The notes under the pieces were generated by a model. It did no database searches. It was not told the DNA's origin and worked only from the letters and a program-made list of their open reading frames with translations. The translations under genes and the position numbers were made by a program. A DNA stretch of 13,648 nucleotides, taken from assembly GCF_946885885.1 (NCBI RefSeq), contig NZ_CAMPHN010000116.1:1-13648 (forward strand), in the 5' to 3' direction. Positions 7,915 to 13,597 of this stretch are shown one piece after another. Each line of letters starts with the position of its first letter. Position 1 is the stretch's first letter. This DNA comes from an uncultured Pseudomonas sp. (GTDB lineage Bacteria > Pseudomonadota > Gammaproteobacteria > Pseudomonadales > Pseudomonadaceae).

Positions 7915-8265
7915 TCAATGGTGCTGAAGGATATTGATGAGTTTGCCGAAGGGGTCGCGAACATAAAAGCGGCGAACGCCCCAAGGCTCATCGACCGGCC
8001 CGTATTCGATGGCAATTCCCGCTTTCTCCGCTCGAGCAAGCACATCGGAGAGATCATCGACTTCAATCGACAGGTCAGGAACCGCGGTTGCCGAACCGCC
8101 CTCTGAGGCGAAGCTGACTTGAACCGTCATGGTCTCGTTTGAACCAAAGGTCTTGATCCAACCGTGATCCATCAACAAGTCGAGCCCGAGTAGATCCTGA
8201 TAGAACACCTTGGCTTTGGCGGTATCAGAAGTCGCGATATTCGCGACAATGCGACGTACCTTCAT
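7915..8265 (-). CDS. VOC-family protein (glyoxalase/bleomycin-resistance fold)
   Basis: This 116-residue protein has the paired beta-alpha-beta-beta-beta pattern of the vicinal-oxygen-chelate fold: RRIVANIATSDTAKAKVFYQDLLGLDLLMD at the start, and DLSIEVDDLSDVLARAEKAG with VRRFYVRDPFGKLINILQH in the second half. Members bind a metal or act as small-molecule binders, lyases, isomerases or drug-binding resistance proteins; the substrate here is unknown. The ribosome site GGGAGAG lies five bases before the ATG. It is the first gene to the left of the last attC site. No attC follows its stop, so it is either chromosomal or a cassette that has lost its attC; chromosomal is more likely given its GC content. 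Confidence 0.82.
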   Translation of the reverse strand: MKVRRIVANIATSDTAKAKVFYQDLLGLDLLMDHGWIKTFGSNETMTVQVSFASEGGSATAVPDLSIEVDDLSDVLARAEKAGIAIEYGPVDEPWGVRRFYVRDPFGKLINILQHH

Positions 8266-8507
8266 AAAACTCTCCCTTTGCGGTTGCGTGCTGTTGAAGC
8301 AGGGAAACCCAAACCTTTATCAAAAACGCGGATGCCTTAGAGTGACATCGCGATCTGCCCTCAGCTGCGCTACTTCATAATCAGAAACTTGCACCTACCC
8401 GCAGGTTCCGAAGGAAATTTCGGGCCCGCGAAACACATTCTCATGACCACTTACAGAGTGGCAATGAGGACACTCTCCATCTTGAAGTAATTTCATAGTA
8501 ATAAAAG
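8266..8507. other. Intergenic stretch at the array boundary, no gene seen
   Basis: These 242 bases separate the VOC gene from the distal attC. They hold only small imperfect dyads (for example CCGAAGGAAATTTCGG near 8407) and no convincing gene or second attC core. The stretch probably contains the upstream region of the VOC gene and the junction between chromosome and cassette array. Confidence 0.45.
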
Positions 8508-8584
8508 CCTAACGCCGCGCATAACAGCGCAAGCTTGCGAGTGTCCGCCAGCTGTAGGCAGCATATAGGTGCGCCTTGTTACGC
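8508..8584 (-). repeat. attC site, distal end of array (divergent type)
   Basis: On the plus strand it runs from GCCTAAC (8508-8514) to GTTACGC (8578-8584), 77 bases. Read on the minus strand it is GCGTAACAAGGCGCACC ... GCGCGGCGTTAGGC, matching the RYYYAAC/GTTRRRY core layout closely, with internal complementary arms (AGCGCAAGCTTGCG near the middle). It lies directly after the DUF2185 stop. Its arms differ from the GGGCTTTAGCCC type of the other sites, so this cassette probably came from another integron. Confidence 0.85.
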
Positions 8585-8586
8585 TT

Positions 8587-8916
8587 CTAGTTTTCAATTT
8601 CTACTAGTTTCCCAGCCGAGTTTCTTTCGAACGCCGAACCAATCGGCGCATCCAGAAACTCGACGATATCTGCAGAATAGTTGGCTATAGTATTGACATC
8701 ATATATTTGGTGGTTGGCTGGATCGTCCATATACTTCTGCGACTCTTTACCCCACATAAAACACCAACCACTGTCCATTTCATCCCTAGGTTCTTCTCGG
8801 TACATGTACCCGACCTTCTTTCCGTGGACGGTGATCATGTCGGTTGCTATGCAGCCACCATAGCCCTTAGCGATATCTTTTATTTCATGAGCCTTCAATT
8901 TGAATACTTTATTCAT
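8587..8916 (-). CDS. DUF2185 (Imm33-like) cassette protein
   Basis: This 109-residue cytoplasmic protein starts MNKVFKLKAHEIK. The block KKVGYMYREEPRDEMDSGWCFMWG (34-57), followed by IYDVNTIANYSADIVEFLDAPIGSAFER (71-98), is the hallmark of the DUF2185 family, which has been catalogued among putative immunity proteins (Imm33). The biochemical role is unproven, and no partner toxin is adjacent. It is the last cassette of the array, with attC two bases beyond its stop. The ATG at 8914-8916 lies about 22 bases inside the cassette with no strong ribosome site. A longer frame reaches 9024 only by reading through the attC and into the IS end, so it was rejected. Confidence 0.8.
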   Translation of the reverse strand: MNKVFKLKAHEIKDIAKGYGGCIATDMITVHGKKVGYMYREEPRDEMDSGWCFMWGKESQKYMDDPANHQIYDVNTIANYSADIVEFLDAPIGSAFERNSAGKLVEIEN

Positions 8917-8997
8917 TACAGCAGCTACCTGATGTAAACGTAATGTTTGACATAAGGGGACTCGATCCGGCTTGCCGGAGCCAGTCCTCAATGGAAG

Positions 8998-9024
8998 GGC
9001 GGCGGCAAAAACTGAGTGCAACAC
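8998..9024 (+). repeat. IS30-family left terminal inverted repeat
   Basis: 27 bases starting GGCGGCGGC and ending CTGAGTGCAACAC. The outer part is variable relative to the right end; the inner 13 bases are identical. Confidence 0.85.
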
Positions 9025-9052
9025 CTGACCCTTCCGGTACGGTGCTGCCCCT

Positions 9053-10081
9053 ATGTCCTATTCCGAACTCAGCGTCGCAGAGCGCGCCACGATCCAAATC
9101 GGTCATGTCCAAGGCTTCAGTCAGAGACGGATTGCCTGCCTGATCAATCGATCCCCCTCGACCATCAGCCGGGTGCTGCGCCGTAATCGCGAGGCTTGCG
9201 GCACCTACTCGGCCCACGGAGCCCAGCAGCAGATGCAACGCCGGCGCCAAGACTGCCGCCCCAGGCGCAAATTGCTGCCCGACAGTGAGCGCTTCAAACT
9301 GGTCGCTCATATGCTGCGTGAGCGTTTGTCTCCCGAGCAGATTGCCGGCAAGCTGCGCAGCATGAACATACCCAACCTCAGAGATGCCTACGTCTGTCGC
9401 GAGACGATCTATAACGCGATCTATGCCTTGCCGGTCGGCGAGCTGCGTAAGGAGCTGATCATCTGCCTGCGCCAAAGCAAGACGACGCGCAGAGCCCGCT
9501 CTGGGGGTGTAGATCGGCGCGGCCAGATCCCCGAGATGGTCAGCATTCATGTGCGTCCGCCGGAGATTGAAGACCGGCTGATGCTGGGGCATTGGGAAGG
9601 CGACCTGATCAAGGGCAAGGCTAACGCTTCGTCCGTAGGCACCTTGGTAGAGCGCACCAGTGGCTATCTGATGTTGGTCAAAATGAACGATGCGACGGCG
9701 ACCTCGGCGATGGAAGGCTTCAGCGCGGCGCTCAATCGTATGCCGCTGGCGATGCGCAAGAGCATGACCTACGACCAGGGGCGAGAAATGGCGCGGCATG
9801 CTGAGATCACTCAGAAAACCGGCATCGCGATCTACTTCTGCGACCCGCACAGCCCCTGGCAGCGCGGCAGCAACGAAAATATCAACGGCCTGATCCGCCA
9901 GTACCTGCCCAAGGGCACGGACCTGTCGGTACACAGCCAGGAAGAGTTGGATGCCATTGCGCTGCAACTGAACATGCGTCCTCGTAAGCGCTTCGACTTC
10001 AAATGCCCTATCGAAGTCATGAGCGAGGTGATGCAGGAGGCTACGGCTATGCGGCATGATGCTCCAGCTTCAATTCAATAA
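9053..10081 (+). CDS. IS30-family transposase
   Basis: This 342-residue protein starts MSYSELSVAERATIQIGHVQ and has a typical IS30 N-terminal helix-turn-helix (about 5-45, with RRIACLINRSPSTISRVLRR). The catalytic DDE triad is Asp184 in GHWEGDLIKG, Asp241 in SMTYDQGREMARH and Glu275 in WQRGSNENINGLIRQYLPKG; the 33-residue gap between the last two is the family norm. It catalyses cut or copy transposition of the 1.1-kb element between its inverted repeats. The length is normal for IS30 and no frameshift is seen. The stop lies two bases before the right terminal repeat. The gene is GC-rich, unlike the AT-rich cassettes around it, which fits recent arrival. Confidence 0.95.
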   Translation: MSYSELSVAERATIQIGHVQGFSQRRIACLINRSPSTISRVLRRNREACGTYSAHGAQQQMQRRRQDCRPRRKLLPDSERFKLVAHMLRERLSPEQIAGKLRSMNIPNLRDAYVCRETIYNAIYALPVGELRKELIICLRQSKTTRRARSGGVDRRGQIPEMVSIHVRPPEIEDRLMLGHWEGDLIKGKANASSVGTLVERTSGYLMLVKMNDATATSAMEGFSAALNRMPLAMRKSMTYDQGREMARHAEITQKTGIAIYFCDPHSPWQRGSNENINGLIRQYLPKGTDLSVHSQEELDAIALQLNMRPRKRFDFKCPIEVMSEVMQEATAMRHDAPASIQ

Positions 10082-10083
10082 CC

Positions 10084-10110
10084 GTGTTGCACTCAGCTCC
10101 TGCAACCGCC
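10084..10110 (-). repeat. IS30-family right terminal inverted repeat
   Basis: Reverse complement begins GGCGGTTGCAGGAG and ends CTGAGTGCAACAC; it pairs with 8998-9024 at 22 of 27 positions and abuts the AAG duplication. Confidence 0.85.
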
Positions 10111-10122
10111 AAGAGTTAGGTG

Positions 10123-10674
10123 TCACTCCAGTGAGGCAAGGAAAGGCTCCTTGCATCCGCCGAGGAGAGCGTATTCCTTCGTAATTTTCTTGGCATAGAC
10201 CTTCCTTGAGGCAAACGCGCCGACAACGAACAACAAGAGCGCGATCACAAAAAGCGCCGTCGCCGCACCCGACTCGCTGGCGAGCAGCAGAAATACTGCG
10301 CCGGTGGCTGCTGCGCTACCAGCACCCAGGAATCCAAAAACTCGGCGCCTACGCTTGGAGGTATGAGTTGCGCAAAGCCCAGGAGAAACTTTGACAGATT
10401 TTCGTGCCAGCAAACCAACGACAAGGTAGACAAGAATATTGATCAGGATGAGCAGGTAGAACCATGGGCTGTGCCAATAAAGCTTGATCTCTTTCACAGG
10501 CGCCGTAGCCGGAGCATTGCAAACGATGCATCGCGCAGGAAGGTCGCTTCCGATCTGAACAACAACAGAGCTTCTATCTCGCGTACAGCGCATGTTCCTG
10601 ATGTTGCCGCCGACTTCCGCCTTTGGTGGCGCGTATGGGTTCCTTGCTTCCACGCGAATCTTCCGCTGTGGCAT
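10123..10674 (-). CDS. Cassette-encoded membrane protein with CxxC motif, function unknown
   Basis: This 183-residue protein starts MPQRKIRVEARNPYAPPKAEV. The NPYAPPKA motif is common at the N-terminus of uncharacterised bacterial membrane proteins. A CIVC pair (49-52) and CATH (101-104) flank a hydrophobic segment (about 71-90), so a small metal site is possible. Two more membrane helices lie near 113-132 and 138-156. No function is assigned. The ATG overlaps the attC core (GTTAAATG on the minus strand) and an in-frame TAA lies immediately before it. The cassette therefore carries no ribosome site of its own, and translation would depend on the preceding attC. The stop is two bases from the core of the IS-split attC. 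Confidence 0.7.
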   Translation of the reverse strand: MPQRKIRVEARNPYAPPKAEVGGNIRNMRCTRDRSSVVVQIGSDLPARCIVCNAPATAPVKEIKLYWHSPWFYLLILINILVYLVVGLLARKSVKVSPGLCATHTSKRRRRVFGFLGAGSAAATGAVFLLLASESGAATALFVIALLLFVVGAFASRKVYAKKITKEYALLGGCKEPFLASLE

Positions 10675-10748
10675 TTAACGATAGATTGAGGCGCGGGCTT
10701 TAGCCCGTCCCAGTGAGCGATGCGAACGTTTTGAACCACTACTTAGGT
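10673..10748 (-). repeat. attC site
   Basis: Plus strand ATTTAAC (10673-10679) to CTTAGGT (10742-10748), 76 bases, with the GCGGGCTTTAGCCCGTCCC hairpin inside and the AGCGATGCGAACG arm. The right core departs from consensus at its first base (CTTAGGT for GTTAGGT). Confidence 0.88.
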
Positions 10749-10796
10749 GTGTGCAAGCGAATGCTCCAGCGACAAAAGAAGGCCAATGCAACAGGA

Positions 10797-11117
10797 TCAT
10801 TTTGAGCCCCCGCAGCTCCAGCAAGACATGAAGTTACCAGGGTTGCTTTCCTTGCATTTTTTGCACAGCCACTCGATTTCACTATGTGAGTCATTTGATT
10901 CTTGATCGTGCTGATAGCGTCCAACTAATTTAGCAGCATTTTCAAATTGTTCAGGGTGTACCCAGAGTTCAGGATGTATTGGCCTATTGAAAGAAATAAC
11001 TGAACGAATAGAGCTCTGGTGTTCATTTAATATTTTTACCGTTACACCATTGCTTTGCAGGTAGCTGGCAATAAGATTTACCTGGATGAGACTGTCAGAC
11101 TCTAATAGTTTCCGCAC
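10797..11117 (-). CDS. Cassette protein: small DUF2007-like domain with C-terminal zinc ribbon
   Basis: This 106-residue cytoplasmic protein is taken from a GTG at 11115-11117 (MRKLLESDSLIQVNLIASYL). Residues 1-66 resemble the DUF2007-type putative signalling domain, with an alpha-helical SLIQVNLIASYLQSNGV, then WVHPEQFENAAKLV. Residues 83-104 form a zinc ribbon, WLCKKCKESNPGNF-SCWSCGG, with Cys85, Cys88, Cys99 and Cys102 as ligands. This domain order suggests a small regulatory or binding protein, not an enzyme. The frame is open upstream through the whole attC to an ATG at 11204, which would add 29 attC-encoded residues. The GTG start was preferred because it keeps to cassette sequence and starts the conserved domain, but the ribosome site is weak (AGG in the core, about 10 bases upstream). 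Confidence 0.65.
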   Translation of the reverse strand: MRKLLESDSLIQVNLIASYLQSNGVTVKILNEHQSSIRSVISFNRPIHPELWVHPEQFENAAKLVGRYQHDQESNDSHSEIEWLCKKCKESNPGNFMSCWSCGGSK

Positions 11118-11126
11118 AGTTAAAGC

Positions 11127-11213
11127 ACCTAACGTTTGGCTAAGGAGGCGGCCTAAGCTCTGCTTGTGGACGTCCGAGTGAGCGGAGCGAACGGTTTGAA
11201 CCATTTGTTAGCG
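11127..11213 (-). repeat. attC site (longest, variant centre)
   Basis: Plus strand ACCTAAC (11127-11133) to GTTAGCG (11207-11213), 87 bases. The outer arms (GTTTGGCTAAGG and AGCGGAGCGAACGGTTTGAACC) match the neighbours, but the central hairpin is replaced by GGCGGCCTAAGCTCTGCTTG. Its minus strand is open in frame with the downstream gene. Confidence 0.87.
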
Positions 11214-11681
11214 GTGATACCACGTGGCATTTTTGGTTTTGCCTGCCGGCGTATATTTTTTAAGAAGCTCAGCCATTTCTGCTAAATTTTCATATCCTTC
11301 AAAACGTAGGTTGCTGAAAGACTTTGTGGTTAGCAGCAGAGATTTAACATTGCCTTTAATACTCTGAACTCTAAGGCTTTCTATGTCCGATAACGGCATG
11401 CTAACAACAGCGCCTTTGTGCGATATGTCGATTTTATCTTGGGCTTCAAGAATTTCTACCTCTGGGTAGGAAGTATCATTATTCTTGAAGCTTCGATGCG
11501 CACGAGGTAAATATTTAGCAAGAATGAATATGCCGATCACAGCGACTATCTTGTTGGATAATTCGCTGCTATTAATGAACATGAATACAAAGATTGCCAT
11601 TAAGGCGACGACAAAAAATGCGGCGAATATAGTTTTCCGCTTTCCTTGGCGCTTGTACTTTTCAGACACTATAAATTTCAT
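11208..11681 (-). CDS. Cassette-encoded two-helix membrane protein, function unknown
   Basis: This 157-residue protein has a basic N-terminus, two membrane helices (about 18-36 and 43-59) and a cytoplasmic-type C-terminal half. That half alternates beta-like stretches (VEILEAQDKIDISHKGAVVSMPLSDIESLRV), reminiscent of bacterial PH-like or YcxB-like domains; the similarity is a guess from pattern. No function is assigned. The ATG at 11679-11681 lies only eight bases from the attC core, with GGTAAAA as the only possible ribosome site. The stop TAA is formed by the next attC core (CGCTAAC). Codon use is AT-rich compared with the left half of the window. Confidence 0.72.
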   Translation of the reverse strand: MKFIVSEKYKRQGKRKTIFAAFFVVALMAIFVFMFINSSELSNKIVAVIGIFILAKYLPRAHRSFKNNDTSYPEVEILEAQDKIDISHKGAVVSMPLSDIESLRVQSIKGNVKSLLLTTKSFSNLRFEGYENLAEMAELLKKYTPAGKTKNATWYHR

Positions 11682-11688
11682 TTTTTAC

Positions 11689-11765
11689 CGCTAACGATTA
11701 AGCTAAGGGGCGGGCTTTAGCCCGTCCCAGAGAGCGAAGCGAACGATTTGAGAGCATTGTTAAAC
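11689..11765 (-). repeat. attC site
   Basis: Plus strand CGCTAAC (11689-11695) to GTTAAAC (11759-11765), 77 bases, with the GGGGCGGGCTTTAGCCCGTCCC hairpin and AGCGAAGCGAACGATTTG arm. Both cores are near consensus. Confidence 0.92.
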
Positions 11766-11773
11766 GCCAACAC

Positions 11774-12379
11774 TCAGTTGCTTATTACAAGGCTGTTAAG
11801 TATTTCTTTGATTTCGCCTCTAGAACCTGTTTTTTCGTCTTGCCGTGTTCCAGCTCCAACCATGAAGAAGTAATCACCCCGTGGGATAATCCATAGTTCT
11901 GAAGTGGTAGGAAACTCTCTACCGTCTGGGATTGCTAACGAGTAGTTAACCCGCATGTATGCGGAATTTAACCCAGATAACTTTTCATCAATTGGTTCTT
12001 GAGCCAGTACAAAGTCTTTGAAGGTTTTTTGGAACTGTGGCAGAAAGAGATTAAGTATTTGCTTTGGGTCTACACCTTTGAGTTGCCCAAGAGGCTTGAT
12101 ATTAACTTTGAAGCTGGGATTCAAGTCGTCATATGGTTCTGGGTATTTCATCATGGCTACTAATGGTGCTGTAGCGTATTTTTGCATCAACTGTTGGAAT
12201 TCTTGGTCGTTTAGCTCGATCTTCTTCAAATTTTCAAGATTCTCGTCAGCGCTAACAAACTTCCATTCTGTAGGCTTTGTGACCTTCAACCCAACTGTTA
12301 CGCTCTCAAATTCATTTGGCGGCGCAGCGAAAACCGAACTAGAAACTAAAACTAGTAATGCGATTCTGATGATTTTCAA
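11774..12379 (-). CDS. Cassette-encoded exported protein, function unknown
   Basis: This 201-residue protein has a clear signal peptide: KIIR, a hydrophobic LLVLVSSSVF, and likely cleavage after VFA (residue 18). The mature part (VTVGLKVTKPTEWKFVSADENLENL ... FPTTSELWIIPRGDYFFMVGAG ... EIKEILNSLVI) resembles small periplasmic PsbP/DUF1795-like folds, with a final helix after the strand; that is a guess from pattern. It is probably periplasmic. The start is TTG at 12377-12379, supported by a good AAGGA six bases upstream; no ATG fits. This gene thus carries its own ribosome site, unlike several neighbours. The stop lies about nine bases before the next attC core. Confidence 0.75.
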   Translation of the reverse strand: MKIIRIALLVLVSSSVFAAPPNEFESVTVGLKVTKPTEWKFVSADENLENLKKIELNDQEFQQLMQKYATAPLVAMMKYPEPYDDLNPSFKVNIKPLGQLKGVDPKQILNLFLPQFQKTFKDFVLAQEPIDEKLSGLNSAYMRVNYSLAIPDGREFPTTSELWIIPRGDYFFMVGAGTRQDEKTGSRGEIKEILNSLVISN

Positions 12380-12395
12380 CGTAATTCCTTTTGGG

Positions 12396-12467
12396 GTTTA
12401 ACGATGAAGGGGCGGGCTTTAGCCCGTCCCAGTGAGCGAAACGAGCGATTTGAACCTGTTGTTAGGC
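12396..12467 (-). repeat. attC site
   Basis: Plus strand GTTTAAC (12396-12402) to GTTAGGC (12461-12467), 72 bases, with GGGGCGGGCTTTAGCCCGTCCC and AGCGAAACGAGCGATTTGAACC. Both cores fit consensus. Confidence 0.92.
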
Positions 12468-12932
12468 ATTTAGCGCCTCTATAAATAGTCGCTGCGCTTC
12501 TTCTTCAGATGTAAGTACGGTGATAGACGGCTTCCAATATTCACCCTCCGTTGCCACCAACTCAAGTGTGGAATCATGAAAAGTGAAGATATAGTGATGC
12601 TTATCTTTTGTGAATAGTTCTTTGTTATGTTGTGGATGTATAGAGTTTTGTTTTTCAAGCTCCTGTATCCAGCTCGAATTATCTACCTCGTGCACGCTAT
12701 AAAATGTAAGTCCATTTTTTATTAATGTGTGTCCTCCAAGAACCTCGTCATTGGGCGAACCAAACTTGAATATGTTGACGAGCGGAAAAAATATGCATGC
12801 TATTTTTTCGTTCTGCGTGTAATAGCGAAGCGCAAAACTTGAATCATTGGCAAGTATGCGCGGCTCGGGCGCCCCTGTTTCCGGTTGCGGCCAATTTTCT
12901 AAGACTCTGATTTTATCTACTGTCTCGGACAT
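12462..12932 (-). CDS. Cassette-encoded soluble protein, function unknown
   Basis: This 156-residue protein starts MSETVDKIRVLENWPQPETG. It has no signal peptide or membrane helix, so it is probably cytoplasmic. Notable stretches are GGHTLIKNGLTFYSVHEVDNSSWIQELE (66-93) and HHYIFTFHDSTLELVATEG (112-130), which look like a compact mixed alpha/beta domain; the pattern recalls hypothetical proteins from other cassettes, from memory only. No catalytic motif is evident. The stop TAA is supplied by the attC core (GCCTAAC). The ATG is about 12 bases from the upstream core, with no clear ribosome site other than AGG in that core. Confidence 0.72.
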   Translation of the reverse strand: MSETVDKIRVLENWPQPETGAPEPRILANDSSFALRYYTQNEKIACIFFPLVNIFKFGSPNDEVLGGHTLIKNGLTFYSVHEVDNSSWIQELEKQNSIHPQHNKELFTKDKHHYIFTFHDSTLELVATEGEYWKPSITVLTSEEEAQRLFIEALNA

Positions 12933-12942
12933 TTGTATTGAG

Positions 12943-13018
12943 GCCTAACGTTTGGTTAAGGGGCGGGCTTTAGCCCGTCCCAGAGAGCGCAGCGAACGAT
13001 TTGAACCACTTGTTAGCC
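12943..13018 (-). repeat. attC site
   Basis: Plus strand GCCTAAC (12943-12949) to GTTAGCC (13012-13018), 76 bases, with GGGGCGGGCTTTAGCCCGTCCC and AGCGCAGCGAACGATTTGAACC. This is the cleanest copy of the array type. Confidence 0.94.
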
Positions 13019-13552
13019 GTCAGCACCCGTAAACTCATATTGGGTTTTTAGTTCAAGCTTAATATTTCTATTTTTATCTTCAACAGTTGCGTCAACAAGC
13101 CAAATACCTTCAGGATCTGTGCTTTCTGCGACAAATTTCAAAATAGCTGGTGATAGCCGTATGTTCGAAGCTGGTCCGTGGAGAGGGCCTTGCAGGCAAG
13201 GAATATTATCTTCGGATACAGCAGTAGTATTGTCTGGTCGAGTGACTCTCAAACTACAGACAACATTTACGTTGTTATTTATATCCGGTTTTGGATTTGC
13301 GAAAATTGTTAGAACTGCAAATTCGTCACCGATTTTTGCTATTTCTACCTCTTGAAAATCTGGGGTAACTTGAGAGGGGGTGTTCCATTTCTCTTCCCAT
13401 GTTCCGTTTGGCGTCACTAAAAGCATTGCTGAAAAATTACCGGATGATTTTCTATTTTGACTTTCAGGTGCGGGATTACCGTCTTTATCGATCCAGCCAC
13501 CAGCATAAGAAACTGATGCTGATAGTGCCAAAAATACCAAGAGTTTTCTCAT
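13013..13552 (-). CDS. Cassette-encoded exported protein, function unknown
   Basis: This 179-residue protein has an N-terminal signal peptide (MRKLLVFLALSASVSYA, likely cut after residue 17). The mature protein starts GGWIDKDGNPAPESQN and carries beta-rich stretches (FSAMLLVTPNGTWEEKW, EFAVLTIFANPKP, VVCSLRVTRPD, GIWLVDATVEDKNRNIKLEL). Two cysteines (in VVCSL and IPCLQG) could form one disulfide in the periplasm. It is probably periplasmic or secreted; function unknown. The ribosome site GAGGAAG lies just before the ATG at 13550-13552. The stop TAA comes from the attC core (GGCTAAC). It is the most proximal whole cassette in the window, and the attC before it is interrupted. Confidence 0.75.
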   Translation of the reverse strand: MRKLLVFLALSASVSYAGGWIDKDGNPAPESQNRKSSGNFSAMLLVTPNGTWEEKWNTPSQVTPDFQEVEIAKIGDEFAVLTIFANPKPDINNNVNVVCSLRVTRPDNTTAVSEDNIPCLQGPLHGPASNIRLSPAILKFVAESTDPEGIWLVDATVEDKNRNIKLELKTQYEFTGADG

Positions 13553-13565
13553 TACTTCCTCAGAC

Positions 13566-13597
13566 GGCTAACGTTTGGTTAAGGGGCGGGCTTTAGC
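13566..13597 (-). repeat. attC site, truncated by an insertion
   Basis: Plus strand GGCTAAC (13566-13572), then GTTTGGTTAAGGGGCGGGCTTTAGC is identical to the neighbouring attC sites up to 13597. The expected CCGTCCCAGAGAGCG arm is then replaced by unrelated sequence, so only the left half of the site is in the window. Confidence 0.8.

Larger units (their letters stand above)
8998..10110 (+). mobile_element. Complete IS30-family insertion sequence
   Basis: The element is 1113 bp with 27-bp imperfect terminal inverted repeats (22 of 27 identical, the inner CTGAGTGCAACAC perfect) and a 3-bp target duplication AAG at 8995-8997 and 10111-10113. Short duplications fit the IS30 family. The single transposase gene fills it and is intact, so it may be active. 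It sits inside an attC, in the arm next to the GTTAGGT core, and is oriented against the cassettes. Confidence 0.9.
8938..10121 (-). repeat. Degenerate attC site split by the IS30-family element
   Basis: The left half runs 8938-8997 and the right half 10114-10121. Joined without the element and one AAG copy, they give a 68-base attC with outer cores ACGTAAT (8938-8944) and GTTAGGT (10115-10121) and a central hairpin CCGGCTTGCCGG (8967-8978). Minus-strand GTCCCCTTATGTCAAAC resembles the CGCCCCTTAACCAAACG arm of the neighbouring sites. The R' box reads ATTACGT on the minus strand instead of GTTRRRY, so this site was probably already weak. Confidence 0.65.

Noticed and set aside
8917..9024. Longer start for the DUF2185 gene
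   Set aside because: It would cross the attC remnant and the IS terminal repeat; the conserved domain begins at the ATG at 8916.
9000..9030. Outward promoter from the IS left end driving the DUF2185 gene
   Set aside because: A TTGCAC is present on the minus strand in the terminal repeat, but no -10 at suitable spacing was found.
8909..10057. Long minus-strand open frame opposite the IS30 transposase
   Set aside because: It is antisense to an intact transposase with all catalytic residues and has no recognisable domain.
12018..12401. Plus-strand open frame of 127 codons inside an exported-protein cassette
   Set aside because: It is antisense to a gene with a signal peptide and a good ribosome site, and it has no recognisable domain.
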